Origin: Bacteroidales bacterium
Lineage (GTDB): Bacteria; Bacteroidota; Bacteroidia; Bacteroidales; UBA12077
Direction: 5' to 3'
DNA: 7,798 nucleotides
NCBI GenBank assembly: GCA_030643125.1
Contig: DAOWML010000096.1
Coordinates: 1 to 7,798, forward strand
Shown: in pieces, positions 1 to 5,169 of the stretch
How positions within the stretch are numbered: position 1 is the first letter of the stretch
Layout of the letters: every line of letters starts with the position of its first letter
Notes under the pieces: generated by a model
Seen by the model: the letters and a program-made list of their open reading frames with translations, nothing else
Databases searched by the model: none
Told to the model about the DNA's origin: nothing
Made by a program: the position numbers and the translations under genes

Positions 1-359
1 AATACCGACACATTACCTTCTTTGTTTTCGCCAATGTATTCTTCGTTTAACAGAGTTGATACCTGTTTAGTTACATTAGTGTTAAATGCACCACACAATC
101 CTTTGTTTGAAGTAATAGCAACAATTAATATTTTATCCGGAATTCCCGGTCGTAAATAAATATTTTCCTCTTCTTTTTCAATGCTTTGATTAATGTTAAA
201 TAAAATCTGGTGTAATTTGCCGGCATAAGGCCTTAAGTGAATTACAGCATCCTGGGCTTTTTTAAGCTTTGCTGCTGAAACCATCTTCATAGCACTTGTA
301 ATTTGCTTTGTTGATTTTACAGAAGCAATTCGAGTACGTATTTCTTTTAAATTACCCAT
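1..359 (-). CDS. atpG: F-type ATP synthase gamma subunit, N-terminal part (cut by the window edge)
   Basis: Gamma is the rotor shaft of F1: it turns inside the alpha3beta3 ring and couples the membrane c-ring to ATP synthesis. Translating from the ATG at 359 gives 119 codons before the left edge, against a usual length near 290. What is seen: a start MGNLKEIRTRIASVKSTKQI, then MKMVSAAKLKKAQ at residues 24-36, the hallmark N-terminal helix of gamma. ITSNKGLCGAFN at residues 82-93 matches the conserved (V/I)TSx(K/R)GLCGxFN segment that opens the Rossmann-like domain. The start lies 12 bases after the atpA stop, so the gene is surely co-transcribed as the next gene of the F operon. No Shine-Dalgarno sequence precedes it (the leader reads GATTAGTTTTAGATAGAA). 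Identity is near certain; the C-terminal helix, the ending and what follows cannot be seen. Confidence 0.96.
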   Translation of the reverse strand, partial: MGNLKEIRTRIASVKSTKQITSAMKMVSAAKLKKAQDAVIHLRPYAGKLHQILFNINQSIEKEEENIYLRPGIPDKILIVAITSNKGLCGAFNTNVTKQVSTLLNEEYIGENKEGNVSV

Positions 360-371
360 TTCTATCTAAAA

Positions 372-1955
372 CTAATCTACTTTATATTTTGCTGCAACTT
401 CCTTCGCTACGGTTTCAATTACATTTATAGCCTCATCTGTCAGATTTCCTGATTTCAATGTTTTTAACACTTTTTCATATTGTATCTCTATCATATCTAA
501 AAAATCTGACTCAAATTCTTTTACTTTATCAACCGGCACATCTCCCAATAATCCTTTCGTTCCACAATAAATAATTGCAATTTGTTTTTCAACAGGCATT
601 GGCGAATATTGTCCCTGCTTAAGAATTTCCACATTTTTTGCTCCCTTGTCAAGTATTGCCATTGTTGCAGCATCAAGGTCAGAGCCAAATTTTGAAAATG
701 CTTCCAATTCACGATATTGTGCCTGATCCAATTTTAAAGTTCCGGCAACTTTTTTCATTGATTTAATCTGTGCGTTTCCTCCAACTCTGGAAACAGATAT
801 TCCAACATTAATTCCAGGACGAACACCGGAATTAAACAGGTCGGATTCCAGAAATATTTGTCCGTCGGTGATTGAAATTACATTAGTAGGAATATATGCA
901 GAAACATCACCTGCTTGTGTTTCTATAATAGGCAAAGCAGTTAAAGAACCTCCTCCCTTCACCTTCCCCTTTAACGATTCGGGTAAATCATTCATTTCAG
1001 CTGCAATTTTATCTGATTGAATAATTTTCGCAGCACGTTCAAGTAATCTGGAATGCAAATAAAAAACATCTCCGGGATAAGCTTCACGCCCTGGCGGACG
1101 GCGAAGCAACAAAGAAACCTCACGATATGCTACGGCTTGTTTTGAAAGGTCATCATAAACAATTAAAGCTGCTCTTCCCGTATCTCTAAAATATTCCCCA
1201 ATACAAGCACCTGCAAACGGAGCAAAAAATTGTAATGCAGCAGGATCTGCAGCGGTTGCCATAACTATAACCGTATAGTCCATTGCTCCGTGTTTTTCAA
1301 GAGTGTCGGCAATATTTGCAACGGTTGATCCTTTTTGTCCAATAGCTACATAAATACAATAAACCGGTTCTCCTTTATCGTAAAATTCTTTTTGATTAAT
1401 AATTGCGTCAATAGCAATAGCAGTTTTTCCGGTCTGCCGGTCACCAATAATTAATTCTCTTTGCCCGCGACCAATAGGTATCATTGCATCAATTGGCTTA
1501 ATACCTGTTTGAATTGGTTCATTTACAGGCTGGCGATATATTACACCGGGAGCCTTCCTTTCAAAAGGCATTTCATAAAGTTCTCCGCTAATAGGTCCTT
1601 TGCCATCAATAGGTTCACCAATAGTATTAATAACTCTTCCCAAAAGACCATTGCCAACTTTAATGGAAGCAATTCTTTTGGTTCGTTTAACCTGATCTCC
1701 TTCTTTAATTTCTTCGGAAGATCCCAGAAGTACAGCACCCACATTATCTTCTTCAAGATTAAGGACTATTCCTTTCATCCCGCTTTCAAACTCAATTAGT
1801 TCATTAGATTGCACATTGGATAATCCATATATTCTCGCAATACCATCACCTACTTGTAAAACACTACCTACTTCTTCAAGTTCGGAATTTGTTGTAAAGC
1901 CTTCTAATTCTTTCTTTAAAATTTTTGAGACTTCTCCGGGTTTAATTCCAGTCAT
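372..1955 (-). CDS. atpA: F-type ATP synthase alpha subunit
   Basis: Alpha is the non-catalytic nucleotide-binding subunit of the F1 hexamer and supplies the arginine finger to the catalytic site on beta. The 527 residues are full length for the family. In order: an N-terminal beta-barrel crown domain (about 25-95, with VLQVGDGIARIYGL), the Walker A loop GDRQTGKT at 171-178, the Walker B region ALIVYDDLSKQA at about 263-274, and the family segment RPGINVGISVSRVGG at 379-393, in which R390 is the expected arginine finger. A helical C-terminal domain follows, containing QAQYRELEAFSKFGSDLDAAT (411-431). The start was chosen because MTGIKPGEVSKILKKEL aligns with the usual alpha N-terminus, which binds delta. 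Position 381 is Gly where most relatives I recall have Ala, a mild change. The gene sits 38 bases after atpH and 12 before atpG. Confidence 0.99.
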   Translation of the reverse strand: MTGIKPGEVSKILKKELEGFTTNSELEEVGSVLQVGDGIARIYGLSNVQSNELIEFESGMKGIVLNLEEDNVGAVLLGSSEEIKEGDQVKRTKRIASIKVGNGLLGRVINTIGEPIDGKGPISGELYEMPFERKAPGVIYRQPVNEPIQTGIKPIDAMIPIGRGQRELIIGDRQTGKTAIAIDAIINQKEFYDKGEPVYCIYVAIGQKGSTVANIADTLEKHGAMDYTVIVMATAADPAALQFFAPFAGACIGEYFRDTGRAALIVYDDLSKQAVAYREVSLLLRRPPGREAYPGDVFYLHSRLLERAAKIIQSDKIAAEMNDLPESLKGKVKGGGSLTALPIIETQAGDVSAYIPTNVISITDGQIFLESDLFNSGVRPGINVGISVSRVGGNAQIKSMKKVAGTLKLDQAQYRELEAFSKFGSDLDAATMAILDKGAKNVEILKQGQYSPMPVEKQIAIIYCGTKGLLGDVPVDKVKEFESDFLDMIEIQYEKVLKTLKSGNLTDEAINVIETVAKEVAAKYKVD

Positions 1956-1971
1956 AGTTTATATTTTAATG

Positions 1972-1991
1972 CCTGCCTGTCGGCAGACAGG
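1972..1991. repeat. GC-rich imperfect palindrome between atpH and atpA
   Basis: The 20 bases CCTGCCTGTCGGCAGACAGG match their own reverse complement at 16 of 20 positions. In the minus-strand transcript they can fold as CCTGTCTG, loop CCGA, CAGGCAGG, an 8-bp stem with one G-U pair. Shorter alternative folds exist, such as CTGCC/GGCAG and CCTGTC/GACAGG. The element begins 2 bases after the atpH stop and ends 16 bases before the atpA start. Its base composition is far from the AT-rich surroundings. From memory, CCTGCC(T/G)GxCGGCAGGCAGG-type palindromes are scattered between genes in many Bacteroidota genomes, so a dispersed small repeat is the likeliest reading. No U tract follows it in the operon direction; the T-rich run lies on the other side, so it is not a terminator for this operon. 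Confidence 0.7.
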
Positions 1992-1993
1992 TT

Positions 1994-2557
1994 TTATTTT
2001 TTCTTTTTATTATTAAAATCAATATTTAAGAATTGATTTCTAAGTTGTTGAATTTGTCTTGTAACACTTAAATCTAACTGTTTGTCATCAACCTGAATAA
2101 TCATTCCTCCAATTAATTCTTTATCAACTTTAGTATTTAATTCAACAATTGAATTAAAAGTCTTTTCTATGGTTTTTTTAATATTTGTTTTATGTGTTCT
2201 TGTTAATTCAAATGCTGTTGTTAAAACAGCTGTATTAATACCTTTGTGTTTACGATAAATTTCAATAAAATCTTTACATATGTTTTTTAAGTGGTTTTCG
2301 CGCTTGTTTTTAACTATAAGTTGTAAAAGTGATAATGAGTATGTATTAATTTTATCTTTAAATATTTCGTTTAAAAATTCTTTCTTTTTCGATGTTTTTA
2401 TCACAGGATGCTCTAATAAAATTTTAATTTCTTCATTTTCCTCATACCATTGAAGAATCAGTTCAACATCCTGTTTTATTTCATCAAGCATGTTCTTCTC
2501 CTCAGCAAGAAGAAATATAGACCTGGCATAACGTACATTTATTTGACTCTGATACAT
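1994..2557 (-). CDS. atpH: F-type ATP synthase delta subunit (OSCP family)
   Basis: Delta sits on top of F1 and joins the alpha subunits to the b-subunit stalk, keeping the stator fixed. The 187 residues are normal for the family. The N-terminal six-helix domain begins with QINVRYARSIFLLAEEKNMLDEI (about 5-27), containing the YA(R/K)A(L/I)F-like motif, and includes LLEHPVIKTSKKKEFL (47-62), the usual LxxPxIxxxxK pattern. The C-terminal domain contains ELIGGMIIQVDDKQLDLSVTRQIQQLR (147-173), matching the family pattern (L/I)xGGxxxxxxDxxxDxSxxxxLxxL. The protein ends in a run of four lysines. It lies between atpF (14-base gap) and atpA, the standard order. No Shine-Dalgarno sequence is present upstream. 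Sequence conservation in this family is low, but order, length and motifs together make the call secure. Confidence 0.97.
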   Translation of the reverse strand: MYQSQINVRYARSIFLLAEEKNMLDEIKQDVELILQWYEENEEIKILLEHPVIKTSKKKEFLNEIFKDKINTYSLSLLQLIVKNKRENHLKNICKDFIEIYRKHKGINTAVLTTAFELTRTHKTNIKKTIEKTFNSIVELNTKVDKELIGGMIIQVDDKQLDLSVTRQIQQLRNQFLNIDFNNKKKK

Positions 2558-2571
2558 GAATAATATAAGGA

Positions 2572-3066
2572 TTAATTCAAATCAATATCTTTAACAAGAT
2601 CATCAATTAATTTTTTCTGTTTAGATTTATCTTCAAGTTTTTGTTTTAAAATATTTTCAGCTATATCAACAGACAAAGTTGCAATTTGGTTTTTAATCTC
2701 ATTTATTACCTTGTTTTTTTCCTGCTCAACACCTTGCCTGGCTTCTTTAATAATTTTTTTAGCTTCTAATTTTGCATCTTCGCGGGCTTCTTCTATAATT
2801 TTGTTTTTTAATTCTTTAGCCTCTTTAAGCAGACTATCCTTTTCAAGTTTTGCCAGCTGAGTAATCTTTTCATTCCCAAATTCAATTTTAGCCATTTCGT
2901 CTTTTGCTCTTTTAGCCGCTAAAAGGCTTTTACTAATTGATTGCTCGCGGTCTCTTAATGCTTTTAGTATTGGTTTCCAGGCAAACTTTATAAGCACATA
3001 AAGCAAGATGCTGAAAGAAACAATCATCCAAAATAATAATCCGAGATCAGGTTTTATCAGTTCCAT
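2572..3066 (-). CDS. atpF: F-type ATP synthase b subunit
   Basis: Subunit b forms the peripheral stalk that links the membrane a subunit to delta and alpha. The 164 residues are typical. One membrane helix spans about residues 9-28 (LGLLFWMIVSFSILLYVLIK), followed by the conserved FAWKPILKALRDREQSI junction (28-44). The rest, to about residue 150, is a charged, Lys/Glu/Ala-rich coiled coil without prolines. Only one b gene is visible, so the stalk is presumably a homodimer. The gene follows atpE after a 76-base spacer that holds a strong hairpin (see 3074-3124), which may lower its expression relative to the c subunit. No Shine-Dalgarno sequence precedes the ATG at 3066. Confidence 0.98.
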   Translation of the reverse strand: MELIKPDLGLLFWMIVSFSILLYVLIKFAWKPILKALRDREQSISKSLLAAKRAKDEMAKIEFGNEKITQLAKLEKDSLLKEAKELKNKIIEEAREDAKLEAKKIIKEARQGVEQEKNKVINEIKNQIATLSVDIAENILKQKLEDKSKQKKLIDDLVKDIDLN

Positions 3067-3073
3067 AATTTCT

Positions 3074-3124
3074 GATTTAAAAAATTAAAATACTTTACAG
3101 GCAGCCAACCGCTGCTCTGTAAAG
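3074..3124 (-). terminator. Hairpin with U-rich tail between atpE and atpF (attenuator or partial terminator)
   Basis: In the minus-strand transcript, bases 3124-3093 fold as CTTTACAG, one bulged A, GCAGC, loop GGTTG, GCTGC, CTGTAAAG. This is a 13-bp stem with perfect pairing apart from the bulge. The RNA then runs UAUUUUAAUUUUUU, a broken U-rich tract, before the atpF start at 3066. It therefore looks like an intrinsic terminator, but it lies inside the operon just after the gene for the most abundant subunit (about 8-17 c per enzyme in known synthases, against two b). The likely role is partial termination or protection of the atpBE message from 3' decay. The fold is seen directly; the regulatory role is inference. 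Confidence 0.7.
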
Positions 3125-3142
3125 CATAATCCTTAATTCATG

Positions 3143-3400
3143 TTAAACAAATAAAATAAGGAAACAAACTACAATTGCAAAGAAAGCAACCCCCTCAATA
3201 AGTGCAGCAGCAACAATCATGTTTGATCTGATATCGCCGGCTGCTTCTGGTTGCCGCGCAATAGATTCCATTGCAGCAGTACCAATTTTGCTAATACCCA
3301 TGGCAGCAGCAAAAGCAGCAAAAGCAGCTCCAAAACCGGCTGCAGCTTTTGAAATAGCTACTCCTTCAATTGCTAGTAAAATAAATCCTAAAGTTGACAT
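3143..3400 (-). CDS. atpE: F-type ATP synthase c subunit (proteolipid), probably proton-binding
   Basis: Subunit c forms the membrane rotor ring that carries ions across the membrane. The 85 residues form a two-helix hairpin: helix 1 about 4-43, the polar loop with the invariant RQP at 49-51 (SIARQPEAAGDIRS), and helix 2 about 60-84. The ion-binding carboxylate is E69 in AALIEGVAFFAIV. Aligned by the RQP loop to Ilyobacter tartaricus c, the sodium ligands are absent: Q32 corresponds to I36, S66 to G70 and T67 to V71. That predicts proton coupling. The usual GxGxGxG of helix 1 reads A29-x-A31-x-A33-x-G35-x-S37, more alanine-rich than typical. A second glutamate, E12, lies in the N-terminal part of helix 1. 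The gene sits 35 bases after atpB and before the atpE-atpF hairpin. Confidence 0.98.
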   Translation of the reverse strand: MSTLGFILLAIEGVAISKAAAGFGAAFAAFAAAMGISKIGTAAMESIARQPEAAGDIRSNMIVAAALIEGVAFFAIVVCFLILFV

Positions 3401-3435
3401 AATATTAATTTTAAATGGTGAATATAATTTATATT

Positions 3436-4545
3436 TTAATGATCTTCTTCTGATGCCATTCCAAAATAAATAGCTGACAAAATTGTAAATACATAAGCCT
3501 GAATAAACGCTACAAGTATTTCAAGAACAGACATAAATATTGCAAATAGAACGGATACGGGAGAAACAGCCATTCCTAAGCCAGGGCTCATATTCCCAAA
3601 AATAAATATCAAACTGAAAAATCCTAAAACAATAATATGTCCTGCAGAAATATTCGCAAATAAACGAATCATCAGAACAAATGGTTTAATAAATACTCCA
3701 AATAGTTCAATAAAAGGAATCAGGGGAAGTGGTAATTTTAGCCACCACGGAACTCCCGGTGTATTAAATATATGACTCCAATAATTTTTATTTCCTGTTA
3801 TGGTTGTAATAAAAAAAGTGAAAAGTGCTAAAGCCATTGTTACTGTAATATTTCCGGTAACATTTGCTCCACCGGGAAATAAAGGAACAAGACCAAGCAG
3901 GTTGTTCAATAATATAAAAAAGAATATGGTTAACAAAAACGGTGTAAATCTCTCGTAATGCTTTTCGCCAATACTTGACTTCGCAACATCATCGCGAATA
4001 AATAAAATTAATGGTTCAAATAATGATTGTAATCCCTTAGGTGGCAATCCTTCTCTTTTTTTATAAGAGTTTGCAACAGATACAAAAATAAATATCAGAA
4101 AAAAACAGCTAAATAAAATGGCTGTAACATTCTTAGTAATTGAAATGTCGAGAGGACGGGCAATAAACTCTCCATAATTATCAACTTCAATAATTTTATT
4201 TTCATAATCGCCCTCGTGTGCAATTTTAAATCCGTGGTAAGTATGTCCGTGTTCCAGCTTAAACGACCAGAAAGAAATAAATCCTTTAGTTTTACTATAT
4301 AAAATAACAGGTAAAGGAATTGCTACATGGTGTCCTTTATATGAATACAAATGCCATCCGTAACTATCCCTAATGTGGTCAAAAATAAAGTCGCCCGGAT
4401 TAAACCCCTCTTTTTCATGTTCTTCGTTATGCTCTTGTGGAAGTTCAGGATCCTTTTCTGCAGAATTATCATTTGCAAATATGTTTTTCTGATTAAAAAT
4501 CAATATTGCAAGGACAAATGTAATATTTAAAAGGATTTTATACAT
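3436..4545 (-). CDS. atpB: F-type ATP synthase a subunit with long exported N-terminal domain
   Basis: Subunit a is the stator channel that feeds ions to the c-ring. The C-terminal part is the normal fold: membrane segments from about residue 138 onward, the essential arginine R294 in KPFVLMIRLFANISAGH (287-303), Q349 matching E. coli Q252 in the last helix, and an ending FGMASEED. At 369 residues it is about 100 longer than E. coli a. The extra part starts with a likely signal peptide (residues 1-24, hydrophobic core ILLNITFVLAILIF, possible cut after IFA). A charged stretch and a domain holding FIFDHIRDSYGWHLY (53-67) follow, with ten histidines between residues 39 and 110. By topology this domain should be periplasmic. 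Such N-terminal extensions are, from memory, usual in Bacteroidota. It is the first gene of the F operon, with a likely promoter upstream (4567-4574). Confidence 0.98.
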   Translation of the reverse strand: MYKILLNITFVLAILIFNQKNIFANDNSAEKDPELPQEHNEEHEKEGFNPGDFIFDHIRDSYGWHLYSYKGHHVAIPLPVILYSKTKGFISFWSFKLEHGHTYHGFKIAHEGDYENKIIEVDNYGEFIARPLDISITKNVTAILFSCFFLIFIFVSVANSYKKREGLPPKGLQSLFEPLILFIRDDVAKSSIGEKHYERFTPFLLTIFFFILLNNLLGLVPLFPGGANVTGNITVTMALALFTFFITTITGNKNYWSHIFNTPGVPWWLKLPLPLIPFIELFGVFIKPFVLMIRLFANISAGHIIVLGFFSLIFIFGNMSPGLGMAVSPVSVLFAIFMSVLEILVAFIQAYVFTILSAIYFGMASEEDH

Positions 4546-4566
4546 ACTACAAAGATTGTGTACTTA

Positions 4567-4574
4567 CAAATTTA
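4567..4574 (-). promoter_or_regulatory. Bacteroidota-type -7 box (TAAATTTG) upstream of atpB
   Basis: TAAATTTG on the minus strand is an exact match to the TAnnTTTG consensus of the Bacteroidota housekeeping sigma factor. It lies 21 bases upstream of the atpB ATG and about 34 bases downstream of the terminator-like hairpin after ntpK, so the geometry fits a separate promoter for the F operon with a transcript starting near 4560. The -33 element is weak: the nearest TTTG is only 12 bases upstream of the box, closer than the usual spacing. In such AT-rich DNA an eight-base match can arise by chance; its position after a terminator raises the odds. Confidence 0.5.
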
Positions 4575-4607
4575 TGCAATAAAAAGCAAAAATGTTAATT
4601 GATGTTA

Positions 4608-4641
4608 TAAAAAAGACAATACAATAGAAATTGCACTGTCT
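4608..4641 (-). terminator. Intrinsic terminator ending the V-type ATPase operon
   Basis: In the minus-strand transcript, bases 4641-4614 form AGACAGTGCAAT, loop TTCT, ATTGTATTGTCT. This is a 12-bp stem in which all positions pair if two G-U pairs are allowed. A U run (bases 4613-4609) follows directly, giving TCTTTTTTAT. The element begins 31 bases after the ntpK stop and lies in the 127-base gap before atpB. The stem is AU-rich, so strength is uncertain, but hairpin, short loop and U tract are all present in the right order. It would separate the V-type and F-type transcripts. Confidence 0.72.
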
Positions 4642-4672
4642 CTTTATACGAAATATTATATTATTATTTCTT

Positions 4673-5137
4673 TTATGCTCCTAAACCTGAAGCTATTAAG
4701 AAAGTTGCAGCAAATGCAATAATAGCATATAATTCAGGGAATACAGCTAAAATAAGAGTATTACCAAAAACATCGTTACCACCACCAATTGCAGCAATAC
4801 CATTTGATGTAACACCTCCTTGCTGAACAGCAGAAAATAATGCAACAAAACCTAAGAATAATCCCATTGACAAGATTGCAATACCATTAAACATTGTCAT
4901 TTCAGGGGTAATTAAGTTGAATAATTTGTCGATAACGAAATATCCACCAAAACCATAAAGGCCTTGAGTACCTGGTAAAGCAGCTAAAAGCATGTAATTA
5001 CCAAATTTTTCAGAATCTTTTTTCAAAGCACCAATAGATGCGTTACCACCCATTGAAACTCCAATTGCACTTCCAATTCCTGATAGTGCGATCATAAACG
5101 CTAATCCTGCGTAAGCTAAATAAATTGCTGTGTTCAT
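4673..5137 (-). CDS. ntpK: V/A-type ATPase subunit K (c-ring proteolipid), predicted sodium-binding
   Basis: Subunit K forms the rotor ring of the V/A-type ATPase. The 154 residues give four membrane helices in two fused hairpins, the 16-kDa form also seen in Enterococcus hirae NtpK. Only the second hairpin carries the ion-binding glutamate, E135 in AVFPELYAIIAF. The helix 2 segment LPGTQGLYGF (54-63) matches NtpK exactly and supplies L54, T57, Q58 and Y61 (NtpK L61, T64, Q65, Y68). Q106 in SAVQQGGV matches NtpK Q110, and E135 matches E139. All known sodium ligands are therefore kept, so sodium transport is predicted. The family is certain; ion choice is inferred from these residues. The gene lies 32 bases after ntpI, has its own strong Shine-Dalgarno sequence, and is followed by a terminator. 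Confidence 0.97.
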   Translation of the reverse strand: MNTAIYLAYAGLAFMIALSGIGSAIGVSMGGNASIGALKKDSEKFGNYMLLAALPGTQGLYGFGGYFVIDKLFNLITPEMTMFNGIAILSMGLFLGFVALFSAVQQGGVTSNGIAAIGGGNDVFGNTLILAVFPELYAIIAFAATFLIASGLGA

Positions 5138-5145
5138 AATTTTAT

Positions 5146-5151
5146 TCTCCT
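5146..5151 (-). promoter_or_regulatory. Strong Shine-Dalgarno sequence for ntpK
   Basis: AGGAGA lies 8 bases upstream of the ntpK ATG at 5137. It fixes the start codon. It stands out because none of the six F-type genes in the window has such a sequence, as expected for Bacteroidota, where most genes start without one. A good site would suit the high copy number of K in the ring. Confidence 0.8.
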
Positions 5152-5169
5152 ATTAATTTTATTTATTTT

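Noticed and set aside
834..863. Gly at alpha residue 381 in RPGINVG as a possible functional change
   Set aside because: The neighbouring residues and arginine finger R390 are intact, and a small-residue swap at this position is likely neutral.
1430..1446. CCGGTCTGCCGGTCACC as another copy of the GC-rich palindrome
   Set aside because: It encodes the conserved Walker A region of alpha (GDRQTGK) and is explained by coding constraint.
1461..1799. A 112-codon open frame on the plus strand
   Set aside because: It lies wholly inside atpA on the opposite strand, has no family features, and is rich in Asn, Phe and Ser as expected from antisense reading of a conserved gene.
1972..2011. Palindrome followed by T-rich DNA read as a plus-strand terminator
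   Set aside because: All genes in the window are on the minus strand, so no plus-strand transcript needs ending; the T-rich part is simply the Lys-rich end of atpH read in antisense.
3401..3435. Near-palindrome AATATAAATTATATT between atpB and atpE
   Set aside because: It is pure A/T in an AT-rich gap; such symmetry arises readily by chance and the stem would be weak.
3219..3473. An 84-codon plus-strand frame across atpE
   Set aside because: Its Ala/Pro-rich make-up mirrors the alanine-rich helix codons of atpE on the other strand; no start signal or independent support.
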